Source: Collinsella sp. (GTDB lineage: Bacteria; Actinomycetota; Coriobacteriia; Coriobacteriales; Coriobacteriaceae). Taken from it: a stretch of 16,365 bases of DNA. The notes beneath the pieces were generated by a model. That model did no database searches and was not told the DNA's origin. It worked only from the letters and a program-made list of their open reading frames with translations. The stretch is taken from NCBI GenBank assembly GCA_019414325.1, contig DXMG01000016.1, positions 28,758-45,122 on the forward strand, in the 5' to 3' direction. How positions within the stretch are numbered: position 1 is the first letter of the stretch; each line of letters begins with the position of its first letter. Positions 7,918-16,325 of the stretch are shown here, one piece after another. The position numbers were made by a program, and so were the translations under genes.

Positions 7918-8298
7918 CTACTGCATGGTTTCGGGGGCTACCAGGTCGAGCATCTCGTGCAGTTTGTCGCGCGTGACGCCCAGGGTTTCGGCTTGGCTCG
8001 CCGCTTTCGCAAGTAGCTCTTCGATATGGCAGAGCTGGTTTTCGCGCAAGAGTTCCTGGTTGCCCTCGGCGACAAAGCAGCCCTTGCCCTGCACGGTGCA
8101 GATAAACCCGAGTTGCTCTAGGTCGGCGTAGGCGCGCTTGGTGGTGATGACGCTCACGCCAAGATCGCTCGCGAGCGCACGGATGCTGGGGAGTTTGGCT
8201 CCCGCAGTGAGCGTGCCCGAAAGGATTTGAGCTTTGACCTGCGAGGATATCTGTTCGTAGATGGGCTTATCGCTCGAATTGGATAGGATGATGTCCAC
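7918..8298 (-). CDS. GntR-family transcriptional regulator, YtrA subfamily
   Basis: This 126-residue protein starts at GTG 8298, with AAGGAG at 8309-8304 and 5-nt spacing. Residues 1-75 form a winged helix-turn-helix of the GntR type: PIYEQISSQVKAQILSG, then the recognition part LPSIRALASDLGVS and YADLEQLGF, then the wing GKGCFV. The remaining about 50 residues are a short helical dimerisation tail with no FCD, UTRA or aminotransferase domain. That length and tail define the YtrA subfamily, whose members repress the ABC transporter operon they head. Gene order regulator-ATPase-permease fits this. Autoregulation is likely because palindromic sequences overlap the predicted promoter. The effector is unknown. 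Confidence 0.93.
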   Translation of the reverse strand: MDIILSNSSDKPIYEQISSQVKAQILSGTLTAGAKLPSIRALASDLGVSVITTKRAYADLEQLGFICTVQGKGCFVAEGNQELLRENQLCHIEELLAKAASQAETLGVTRDKLHEMLDLVAPETMQ

Positions 8299-8320
8299 AG
8301 CGGCTCCTTAGCTGTTGGGC

Positions 8321-8376
8321 TACACGTGTATATAACCGGTAAGCACAGTATATATACACTATGCACAGTTATGCAA
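8321..8376 (-). promoter_or_regulatory. Promoter and probable operator of the GntR-ABC operon
   Basis: On the minus strand a -35 box TTGCAT (8376-8371) and a -10 box TATATA (8354-8349) are separated by 16 nt. Overlapping and following them is dyad symmetry: GTGTATATA at 8326-8334 and its exact complement TATATACAC at 8351-8359, plus the 10-bp palindrome TACACGTGTA at 8321-8330. One dyad half covers the -10 box and the other lies near the transcription start, the expected place for a repressor such as the GntR protein. Confidence 0.65.
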
Positions 8377-8384
8377 GAGCTAAA

Positions 8385-8730
8385 TACGGATTGTCCGCCC
8401 GTTCATTCATCTCAATCTGTAACATCTGGAACCGATTTGGACGGCTACCTGTTACAGATTGAGATTTTGCTGGCGGGCCCCACCTGGTTGTCTCAATCTG
8501 TAACAGTAAGAGTCGATTTGCGCGGCTAGATGTTACAGAACGAGACATTGGCTGCCTGCCTTTCCGTTTATCTCGATTTGTAACAGCTAGACCCAATTTG
8601 GGCGGTCAGGTGTTACAGATTGAGATTGTGCCGGCGGACAAGTTCGTTTGTCTCAATCTGTAACACCTGGATCCGTTTTGGGTCGCCTGCTGTTACAGAT
8701 TGAGACAGTCTGCTGCAGAATACTTCCGAT
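8385..8730. repeat. Array of four palindromic units: 15-nt repeats in alternating orientation with 25-nt spacers
   Basis: The repeat TCTCAATCTGTAACA and its reverse complement alternate eight times: forward at 8410-8424, 8491-8505, 8571-8585 and 8651-8665; reverse at 8450-8464, 8531-8545, 8611-8625 and 8691-8705. Every inside loop is exactly 25 nt and the outside gaps are 26, 25 and 25 nt, so the full period is 80-81 bp. Loops resemble one another (shared core near CCGATTTGGGCGG), and the outside gaps share a second, weaker consensus that also appears at 8385-8409 and 8706-8730. Units 1 and 4 pair perfectly over 15 bp; unit 3 differs only by two G-U-compatible changes; unit 2 has two mismatches. 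This fills most of the non-coding stretch 8299-8850. Confidence 0.92.
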
Positions 8731-8797
8731 AACTAGCCGTTCACGCTCTGACTGATGAATTTGTCCTGATAGGCGCCCTAGAGCGGGATTTCGCGGC

Positions 8798-8803
8798 TAC
8801 AAT
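8798..8803 (+). promoter_or_regulatory. Candidate -10 element of prfC
   Basis: TACAAT lies 48 nt before the prfC start, in the same CTACAAT context as before the ClC gene. No good -35 box is found at 16-18 nt upstream. The palindromic array ends about 90 nt further upstream, so a transcript from here would not include it. Confidence 0.35.
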
Positions 8804-8850
8804 AGTGCGGTTACATCGACGTAATGCACTCAATGCAAGAAAGGATCCGC

Positions 8851-10464
<1,614 letters not shown>

Positions 10465-10470
10465 CGCATC

Positions 10471-10500
10471 GGCGCGGTGGTCCTGCGGGGCTGCCGCGCC
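10471..10500 (+). terminator. Weak hairpin after prfC
   Basis: GGCGCGG at 10471-10477 and CCGCGCC at 10494-10500 form a 7-bp GC stem 7 nt after the prfC stop. It is followed by ATTTACTT, not a true T-tract, so it is a possible but unconvincing intrinsic terminator. Confidence 0.4.
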
Positions 10501-10564
10501 ATTTACTTGCCTGATGCCGTGTGAGCGGCTATCATACCCACCGTCGCCTCAAGACCGAGACGTC

Positions 10565-10614
10565 CGAGCAGTTCGGGTCCGATATCCTGCTCGTTAAACC
10601 TAAAACCAAAGGAG
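10565..10614 (+). promoter_or_regulatory. Leader hairpin with possible pseudoknot before the VUT gene (preQ1-I-like candidate)
   Basis: CGAGCAG (10565-10571) and CTGCTCG (10587-10593) form a perfect 7-bp stem around a 15-nt loop that starts TTC and contains GGGT (10575-10578). An A-rich tail follows with ACC at 10598-10600 and again at 10605-10607, the second directly before the ribosome site AAAGGAG (10608-10614). Pairing of loop GGT with a tail ACC would make an H-type pseudoknot that could sequester the ribosome site, the plan of preQ1 class I riboswitches, and the downstream gene is of the queuosine-precursor transporter family. The loop is longer than usual and the tail is not a pure A-run, so this is a hypothesis. 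Confidence 0.4.
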
Positions 10615-10620
10615 TACATA

Positions 10621-11343
10621 ATGATCAAGAAGGTCATGGAGGACTACAAGGTCCTGTTGCGGAGCATTCCCGCGGCAACGGTTTCGCTGTTTTTCGTGAG
10701 TGTCATCATGATGAACCTGCTGGCCAACAAAGAGCTCATCAGCCTGCCGTATCTGGCACTCGATTGCGGCTTTGTGGTGAGCTGGGTCTCGTTTTTGTGC
10801 CAGGACATGATCTGCAAGCGCTTTGGCGCCAAGGCATCCATCAAAATCTCCATCCTCGCGCTACTGGTCAACCTGGCCGTGAGCCTGTGCTTTTGGGCAT
10901 GTTCGCTCACGCCCGGCATGTGGGGCGCCTACTACGACACGGGCATGATCGAGGTCAACACCGCCCTTAACGCCACCATCGGCGGCACCTGGTACGTGGT
11001 GCTGGGCTCTTCGCTGGCAATGCTCGTTTCTGCCGTGGTTAACTCCACGCTCAACCAGTCGCTCGGCCGTATGCTCAAGAAGAATAACTTTGCGAGCTTT
11101 GCCTTCCGTTCCTATGTGTCCACGGGTGTTGGCCAGTTTATCGACAACCTGGTCTTCGCCATCGTGGTGAGCCACACGTTCTTTGGTTGGACCTGGGTGC
11201 AGGTCCTCATGTGCTCGCTGACCGGCGCTGTTGCCGAGCTGCTGTGCGAGGTCTTCCTGAGCCCCGTGGGCTACAAGGTCGTGCGCGGCTGGGAGCGCGA
11301 GAATGTGGGTTCCGAGTACCTCGAGCGCCACGCAACCGCCTAA
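10621..11343 (+). CDS. VUT family (YhhQ/COG1738-like) putative queuosine precursor transporter
   Basis: This 240-residue membrane protein starts at ATG 10621 with AAAGGAG 6 nt upstream. It has about six helices. Family marks are NLLANK (32-37) near the first helix and STGVGQFIDNLVF (167-179), followed by a helix rich in small residues and a final YKVVRGWER tail. Characterised VUT members import preQ0/preQ1 or queuine for tRNA queuosine modification; this role is inferred by family. The usual acidic motif after the second helix (D-x-x-x-E-x-Y-G type) is replaced by CQDMICKRFG (60-69), so it is a divergent member and another substrate is possible. The SDR gene begins 9 nt after the stop, indicating an operon. 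The 5' leader has a structured element. Confidence 0.85.
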   Translation: MIKKVMEDYKVLLRSIPAATVSLFFVSVIMMNLLANKELISLPYLALDCGFVVSWVSFLCQDMICKRFGAKASIKISILALLVNLAVSLCFWACSLTPGMWGAYYDTGMIEVNTALNATIGGTWYVVLGSSLAMLVSAVVNSTLNQSLGRMLKKNNFASFAFRSYVSTGVGQFIDNLVFAIVVSHTFFGWTWVQVLMCSLTGAVAELLCEVFLSPVGYKVVRGWERENVGSEYLERHATA

Positions 11344-11352
11344 GGAGCAAGT

Positions 11353-12033
11353 ATGCGGGTTTTGATCACGGGCGCTTCGGGCGGTATCGGAGCCGCGTGC
11401 GTGCAGCGCTTTTTGGATGAGGGCCACGAGGTCGTGGGCTTTGATTTGCTACCGGCGGCGATCAAACACGAGCGCTACCGCCATCTGATCGTTGATGTTC
11501 GCAAGCCGGACGCGTTTCCAGACGATCTTGAACCCCAGGTGATCGTGAACGTTGCCGGTACGCAGGATTCGGCTGACGACATCGCCGCCAACCTGTATGG
11601 CACCATCAACGTGACCGAGCGCTACGCCTTTGCGGGGGAGGGGCTTGCCGCCAAGCCGGCGCCGGCTATCAAATCCGTGGTCAATGTGGGGTCGGCGAGC
11701 GGGCATACGGGATCGGAGTTTCCCGACTATGCCGCCAGCAAGGGCGGCGTTATCGCCTACACCAAGAACCTTGCAAACCGTCTGGCGCCGCAGGCTATCG
11801 CCAACAGTGTGGACCCGGGTGGCGTTATCACGCCGCTCAACCGTTGCGTGATGGAAGACGAACACCTGTGGAACCAGATTATGGAGCTCACGCCGCTTAA
11901 GCGCTGGGCCACTGCCCAAGAGATCGCCGAGTGGATCCACTTTGTGGGCGTGACCAACCGGTTTATGACCGGGCAGAGTCTGCTGATCGATGGCGGCGAG
12001 GCCGGCCGCACACAATTTATTTGGCCCGAATAG
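11353..12033 (+). CDS. SDR-family NAD(P)-dependent oxidoreductase
   Basis: This 226-residue classical short-chain dehydrogenase starts at ATG 11353 with AAGGAG in front, 9 nt after the VUT stop. It has the Rossmann nucleotide site TGASGGIG (6-13), NVAG (66-69), the catalytic triad S114 in NVGSASG, Y126 and K130 in YAASK, and the C-terminal SLLIDGGEAG. The acidic residue D31 after the second strand (VGFD) hints at NAD over NADP. The protein is shorter than most (about 250), mainly in the region between strands 2 and 4. Annotation pipelines would probably call it a 3-oxoacyl-ACP reductase-like SDR, but the substrate is not evident. Pairing with a VUT transporter is not a standard arrangement that I know. 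Confidence 0.92.
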   Translation: MRVLITGASGGIGAACVQRFLDEGHEVVGFDLLPAAIKHERYRHLIVDVRKPDAFPDDLEPQVIVNVAGTQDSADDIAANLYGTINVTERYAFAGEGLAAKPAPAIKSVVNVGSASGHTGSEFPDYAASKGGVIAYTKNLANRLAPQAIANSVDPGGVITPLNRCVMEDEHLWNQIMELTPLKRWATAQEIAEWIHFVGVTNRFMTGQSLLIDGGEAGRTQFIWPE

Positions 12034-12034
12034 G

Positions 12035-12070
12035 AAACGCGCCCGATGGAAAGCCGTCGGGCGCGTTTTT
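12035..12070 (+). terminator. Strong intrinsic terminator of the VUT-SDR operon
   Basis: AAACGCGCCCGA at 12035-12046 pairs perfectly with TCGGGCGCGTTT at 12057-12068 (10-nt loop) and ends in five T residues (12066-12070). It starts 2 nt after the SDR stop codon. It also lies just past the end of the convergent ung gene, though read from the minus strand its T-run is only three bases. Confidence 0.92.
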
Positions 12071-12083
12071 GATGTATCGATTT

Positions 12084-12809
12084 TTAGCCGAGGCAAGTCC
12101 AGTTGACGGGGGTCGAGCCGTGCTGTTCGAGTAGCCGATTGGCTGCCGAGAAGGGACGCGATCCCATAAAGGCGGGGAGTTCTGCCGTGGCACGGTTGGC
12201 CGAAAGCGGCGAGGGGTGCGTGGAGGCCAGGCAGAACTTGCCGGTTGCCTTGCCCGCACCGGTTGCGACGAGCTTACCTTCGACCATCTGCTGGGCAAAG
12301 CGACCCCATGCCAAAAAGACTACCGGTTGGGGCAGCTGACAGCAGCGCTCGATAACGTAGTCGGTGAGCGCGCTCCAGCCTAGTTTGGCGTGCGAATTGG
12401 CGGCATGCTCGCGCACGGTGAGCGTAGTGTTGAGGAGCAGGACGCCCTGTTGTGCCCATGGGGTTAGGTCTCCCGTGGCGGGAATGGGACAACCCAGATC
12501 GGCTTTGAGTTCCTTGTAAATGTTGCGCAGGCTCGGTGGCAACTTGGTTTGCGTCGCGGGGACCGAGAACGACAGCCCCATTGCCTGGTTGGGTCCGTGA
12601 TAGGGGTCTTGACCCAAGATGACAACCTTGACCTGGTCGGCCGGCGTGTAGGCGAGGGCATTGAGGATGTCGTCTTGTGCTGGGTAGATAGTCTGCTCGG
12701 CACGCAAAAGGGCGATGCGCTCGAGCAGCTGGTTCGTAGTGTCACGTACCGGCTGCGGTGCATCGCCCAACCAAGTTGCTATGTTGCGGTCGCGGGTCGC
12801 GGCGTCCAT
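12084..12809 (-). CDS. ung: Uracil-DNA glycosylase (family 1)
   Basis: This enzyme removes uracil from DNA as the first step of base-excision repair. The 241-residue protein starts at ATG 12809 with AAAGGAG 4 nt upstream. It carries the water-activating motif GQDPYHGPNQAMGLSF with catalytic D68, the uracil-binding LLLNTTLTV (N127), and the DNA-intercalation loop HPSPLSA (198-204, H198). Length is slightly above the E. coli enzyme (229). The residues after the loop are ANRATAELPAFMGSRPFS; the usual aromatic just after HPSPLSA is replaced by N, but the G-S-x-PFSxxN end motif is kept. The stop lies 14 nt from the operon terminator at 12035-12070. The gene upstream (EamA) ends 88 nt away in the same direction, so read-through is possible. 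Confidence 0.97.
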   Translation of the reverse strand: MDAATRDRNIATWLGDAPQPVRDTTNQLLERIALLRAEQTIYPAQDDILNALAYTPADQVKVVILGQDPYHGPNQAMGLSFSVPATQTKLPPSLRNIYKELKADLGCPIPATGDLTPWAQQGVLLLNTTLTVREHAANSHAKLGWSALTDYVIERCCQLPQPVVFLAWGRFAQQMVEGKLVATGAGKATGKFCLASTHPSPLSANRATAELPAFMGSRPFSAANRLLEQHGSTPVNWTCLG

Positions 12810-12897
12810 GGGGCTCCTTTACGTCAGATGCTCTGCTGGCATCTATTGTAAAGGCGCACCGGTTGCCTTTATGCCGCGGCTGTATGAAGAGTGGGGT

Positions 12898-13800
12898 CTA
12901 CGAGACGTGCTCGGGCGCTCCTGCCATGCGAGCCTGTCCATGTGCGCGGAGGCGCGGAAGCTCGACGGTTGCTACCATGACGCCGGTGAGGATGAGGGCG
13001 GCGCCAAAGAAGGCGATGGGGCTCAGGACCTCGCCGACCAGGAAGAACGAAAAGACGGCGGAGCAGACCGGCTCGAGCGAGAAGGCGAAACCGGTGGTCT
13101 CGGCGGGCACGTGGGGCTGCACGAGCGTCTGGGTGATAAAGCCGTAGGCAGAGCAGATGAGCGCGAGGGCAACGACGACCACGATCTCGTTCGGCGTGTT
13201 GGGAAGCGTGAAGCCGCCAAAGGTGAACGCGGCGATACCCGAGAACAGGCCGCCGAAGCCCAGCTGCCAAACGCCCAAGGCCAGCGGATCGACTTCCTCG
13301 ACAAAGCGCTTGGCTACGATAATGTGGCCAGCATAGATAAAGGCCGAGAGCAGCATGATGATCGCGCCGGGGTTTAGGCTGGTAAAGTCGGCGCCCGAGA
13401 GCAAAAGCATGCCGCAGGTGACGATGGCGGTGCCGATGAGCACCTTGCGCTCGGGAGCGCGACGCAGCAGGGCCGCGTTGGCAAACGGCACGATCACGAC
13501 CGTCAGGCTCTGCAAGAAGCCGGCGGTGGAGGCGGAGGTGAGGCTGGAGCCCAGGCACATGCAGGTGATCTCGGTTGCCATGATGGCGCCGATGATGGCG
13601 GCGCGGACCATCAGGTCACGGTTGATGCGCACCGCGTGCTTGTGGAAGAGCACCAGGCAAGCTGCAAAGGCGATGATGCAGCGCAGCGCAACGATGCTCG
13701 TGGCGTTCATGCTGTCCATGCCGATCTTCATGAGGGGGTACGAAAAGCCCCATGCGACGGGAACGGAAAATGAGAGCGCGATTGCTTTTTTGCGATCCAT
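12898..13800 (-). CDS. EamA-family (DMT) transporter
   Basis: This 300-residue protein starts at ATG 13800 with AGGAGT 3 nt upstream. Ten hydrophobic helices form two EamA repeats; WGFSYPLMKIG (17-27) in helix 1 and the family-typical S-T-A-G-F-L-Q-S-L (about 90-98) place it in the RhaT/YdcZ-like DMT exporter group. A basic C-terminal tail is probably cytoplasmic. It lacks the strong internal similarity of the EamA protein at 5171-6046 and is only a distant relative. It is divergent from a LysR regulator gene with a 158-bp shared spacer, the usual arrangement for LysR control of an exporter. The exported compound, possibly an amino acid or metabolite, is unknown. Confidence 0.9.
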   Translation of the reverse strand: MDRKKAIALSFSVPVAWGFSYPLMKIGMDSMNATSIVALRCIIAFAACLVLFHKHAVRINRDLMVRAAIIGAIMATEITCMCLGSSLTSASTAGFLQSLTVVIVPFANAALLRRAPERKVLIGTAIVTCGMLLLSGADFTSLNPGAIIMLLSAFIYAGHIIVAKRFVEEVDPLALGVWQLGFGGLFSGIAAFTFGGFTLPNTPNEIVVVVALALICSAYGFITQTLVQPHVPAETTGFAFSLEPVCSAVFSFFLVGEVLSPIAFFGAALILTGVMVATVELPRLRAHGQARMAGAPEHVS

Positions 13801-13880
13801 GGGACTCCTTTTGTTACAGAACGGTTTCGCAAAAAGGATTCTGCTCCCAGATATGGATGTAGTAAAGCGAATGTATCTTC

Positions 13881-13899
13881 AGTATGATTAAGAAATACT
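13881..13899. promoter_or_regulatory. Candidate LysR-type binding site
   Basis: AGTAT at 13881-13885 and ATACT at 13895-13899 form an interrupted dyad with a 9-nt centre that includes the T-N11-A pattern (T13885, A13897) typical of LysR sites. It lies in the spacer between the divergent EamA and LysR genes, 60 nt before the LysR start. The spacer is AT-richer than its flanks, so some chance symmetry is expected. Confidence 0.45.
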
Positions 13900-13958
13900 A
13901 ATGTAGGTAGAAAAAGCCCTGGCAAAACGTTTTACAGCTACATCGATGTGGAGGCACG

Positions 13959-14825
13959 ATGGCATCGCGGTATCAGATTGTTTGTATGGCGGTCGATTGC
14001 GGCAGCCTGAAACGTGCGGCCGACGAGCTGGGCTATACGCAAAGCGCGGTGAGCCAGGCCGTCAAGGCGCTCGAGCGCGAGCTGGGCACCACGATTATCG
14101 AGCGCGGCAAGCAAGGCGTCTCGCTTACGCGCGACGGCAAACAGTATCTGCCGTATCTGCGCCAAATCGTAACGGCCGAGGCCGAGCTCGAGGGCAAGCG
14201 CCAGGAGTTGTTGGGGCTTTCGTCGACCGACATTCGCATTGCGACGTTTACCAACGTGAGTCGTACTGTGTTACCGCGTGTGATCCGCGACTTTGGGGCC
14301 CTGCATCCGGGCGTGCACTTTACCCTCAAGCAGGGCGATTACACGCGCAACGCCCAGTGGGTACACGATGGCGTGGTCGACTTTTGCTTTACAGCGCGTG
14401 GATTTACCGAGGGGCTCGAGAAACGCGTGGTCTATCACGACAAGCTGGTGGCGCTGTTGCCAGCCGTCCATCCACTGGCGGCAAAGGAAAAGGTGACGCT
14501 TGCCGACCTGGCGTCCGAACCGTTTGTGCTGCTGGATGAGGGCGAACAGAGCCTGGTGCTCGATGCATTCGCGGCGCATGGGCTGTCGCCGCACGTGACG
14601 AGTGAGGTGACCGACGACTACACCATCATGGCGATGGTGGAGGAGGGCCTGGGCGTGAGCATGCTCTACCGTCGTACTGTAGAGGGCATGCAAGCCGATA
14701 TTCATGTGCGGCCCATCGTGCATGCCCCCTCGCGCGACGTAGTGGCAGCCTGGCGCAGCTGGGATACCATGCCTATCGCCACGAGGCGCTTTATCGACTA
14801 TATGAGCTCGCATATCGTCAATTAA
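13959..14825 (+). CDS. LysR-family transcriptional regulator
   Basis: This 288-residue protein starts at ATG 13959 with GGAGG 4 nt upstream (13950-13954). The N-terminal winged helix-turn-helix covers residues 1-60 (SLKRAADELGYTQSAVSQAVKALERELG is the core, 16-43), followed by a linker helix. A type 2 periplasmic-binding-like effector domain spans about 90-285, with RIATFTNVSRTVLPRVI as its first strand-helix unit and the second lobe at about 160-265. It probably controls the divergently transcribed EamA transporter and itself through sites in the shared spacer. Domain order and length are typical for the family. The effector cannot be predicted. Its 3' end faces the MATE gene with only 27 nt between stops and no obvious terminator. 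Confidence 0.94.
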   Translation: MASRYQIVCMAVDCGSLKRAADELGYTQSAVSQAVKALERELGTTIIERGKQGVSLTRDGKQYLPYLRQIVTAEAELEGKRQELLGLSSTDIRIATFTNVSRTVLPRVIRDFGALHPGVHFTLKQGDYTRNAQWVHDGVVDFCFTARGFTEGLEKRVVYHDKLVALLPAVHPLAAKEKVTLADLASEPFVLLDEGEQSLVLDAFAAHGLSPHVTSEVTDDYTIMAMVEEGLGVSMLYRRTVEGMQADIHVRPIVHAPSRDVVAAWRSWDTMPIATRRFIDYMSSHIVN

Positions 14826-14852
14826 TGACTAGCGTGGCGTTGAGTGTGGTGA

Positions 14853-16235
14853 TTAGCGGGCTGTCGCTTTGGCTTGCGTCAGACGGTAGGTGTGTGCCGG
14901 ATGGCAGAGCAATACCGCCACGACCATAAAGAACGCCGTGGTGCCCAGGCTGATGGGGTAGACCATCATGATGTTCGCAAAGTTGCGGAAGTGCGGGAAC
15001 ACGCAGAACACCCAATAGAAGCGGATGCCGCAGACACAGATCATGGTGATGAGGGCGGGCGTGAGCGAGATACCAAAGCCGCGCAGGTAGCCTGACATGT
15101 TTTCGTAGAACATGCTAAAGGCGTACGCCGGGAAGATCGAACACACGCGGATATAGCCGATCGAGACGATGTTGGGATCGCTGTTGAACAGCGATAGGAT
15201 CTCGCGTCCCAGGCCGACAATAACGATGATCGTGGTGAGTGCAACGATACCGCCTTCGACCAGGCAGACCTTGAGCGTCTTGGTGCAGCGGTCGATCTGG
15301 CGGGCGCCGTGATTTTGTCCCACAAAGGTGGTGCAAGCCTGGCTAAAGCTGTTGAGCAGGTTGTAGCACACGTACTCCAGGCTCATGGCGGCGCTCGAAG
15401 CCGCCATGACCTCGGTGCCCAGGCTGTTGATGGCAGACTGGATGATGATGTTGGCGACGGCAAAGACGGCGCTTTGGATGCCGGCGGGCAGGCCGATCTT
15501 GACGATGCGCTTGAGGGCGACGGGGTCTAAGCCTAAGTCGCGTGGGGTGACGCGGACGACGGAGTCGGTCTTGAGCAGGCGGATAAAGAGCGTCGCGGCG
15601 CTGACGGTGTAGGCGATGGCGGTGGCGATGGCGACGCCCGCCACACCCCAGTGGAGTACGGGGACAAAGACGAGGTCCAGGCATATGTTGAGGACGGTGG
15701 ACACGGCAAGCGCCTGCAGCGGCATGCGGGTGATGCCGACGGAGCGGAAGATCGCGGCCTCAAAGTTGTAAAGCAAAATCGAGGGCATGCTCAGCAAAAA
15801 GACGCGTAGGTAGAGTGAGGCGAGCGGCATGGTCTCAGCGGGAACGTTGAGCGCGGCGAGCATGGGCTCGGCAAAGATCTCGCCCAGGGCGATGACGACA
15901 AAGCCCACGAGCGCCATTAAAATCGAGGTATGGACGGCGCGTTTGACCATGTTCTGATCGTTGCGGCCGATAGCGTTGGCAATGACCACGTTGGAGCCAA
16001 GCGACATGCCGATAAACAGGTTGAGCATAAGACTGGTAAGCGGAACATTGGAGCCGACCGCCGCCATGGCGAGGGTTCCCTGGTCGCCTGAGAAGTTACC
16101 GATGATGACCGTGGCGATGAGGTTCGATAGCTGCTCCAAGATGCTCGTGGCGGCCACGGGGAAGGCGAACAGGGGAATATTGCGCCACAGCGAGCCGGTG
16201 GTCATGTCAATGTGCTTAGATGCGGTGTCTGCCAT
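14853..16235 (-). CDS. MATE-family efflux transporter
   Basis: This 460-residue protein starts at ATG 16235; the ribosome site is weak (GAGAG about 4 nt upstream), which may mean low expression. Twelve hydrophobic helices form two MatE domains (about 20-180 and 245-405). Family features include an N-terminal PLFAFPVAATSILEQLSNLIATVIIGNFSG-type helix 1-2 region (about 21-50), ANAIGRND at the end of helix 3 and the matching FVGQNHGARQIDR (about 309-321) in the second half. MATE proteins export cationic drugs or metabolites using Na+ or H+. The sequence looks nearest the MepA/DinF-like bacterial clade, but the substrate is not defined. It is a single gene, convergent with the LysR gene. Confidence 0.94.
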   Translation of the reverse strand: MADTASKHIDMTTGSLWRNIPLFAFPVAATSILEQLSNLIATVIIGNFSGDQGTLAMAAVGSNVPLTSLMLNLFIGMSLGSNVVIANAIGRNDQNMVKRAVHTSILMALVGFVVIALGEIFAEPMLAALNVPAETMPLASLYLRVFLLSMPSILLYNFEAAIFRSVGITRMPLQALAVSTVLNICLDLVFVPVLHWGVAGVAIATAIAYTVSAATLFIRLLKTDSVVRVTPRDLGLDPVALKRIVKIGLPAGIQSAVFAVANIIIQSAINSLGTEVMAASSAAMSLEYVCYNLLNSFSQACTTFVGQNHGARQIDRCTKTLKVCLVEGGIVALTTIIVIVGLGREILSLFNSDPNIVSIGYIRVCSIFPAYAFSMFYENMSGYLRGFGISLTPALITMICVCGIRFYWVFCVFPHFRNFANIMMVYPISLGTTAFFMVVAVLLCHPAHTYRLTQAKATAR

Positions 16236-16296
16236 ACGCTCTCAATCTCTAATATGCTCTTTCGTGCTTATTTGCGCAGACGATGATACTCCTAAT

Positions 16297-16325
16297 CGAC
16301 TAGTCGGCACTTAGGGACGTTCCTT
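16297..16325. repeat. Fragment related to the 2527-2582 inverted repeat
   Basis: The palindrome CGACTAGTCG (16297-16306) is followed by GGGACGTTC (16314-16322). Both strings, with a similar GACTAGTC core, occur in the loop and left arm of the perfect repeat at 2527-2582. Only one arm is present here, so it looks like a decayed or partial copy. It lies in the upstream region of the MATE gene. Confidence 0.55.

Noticed and set aside
8369..8596. Small open frame of about 75 codons on the minus strand inside the repeat array
   Set aside because: Its apparent peptide periodicity only reflects the DNA repeat; there is no ribosome site, and it covers both the array and part of the promoter region.
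8410..8705. CRISPR array
   Set aside because: Repeats alternate in orientation, are only 15 nt, the spacers resemble each other instead of being unique, and there are no cas genes in the window.
12715..13377. Open frame of about 220 codons antisense to ung and the EamA gene
   Set aside because: It spans the start of one clear gene and most of another on the opposite strand, and is dominated by charged low-complexity sequence typical of GC shadows.
16242..16254. TCTCAATCT string before the MATE gene as a further copy of the array repeat
   Set aside because: Only the first nine bases match, and there is no partner arm at 25 nt, so it is probably chance.
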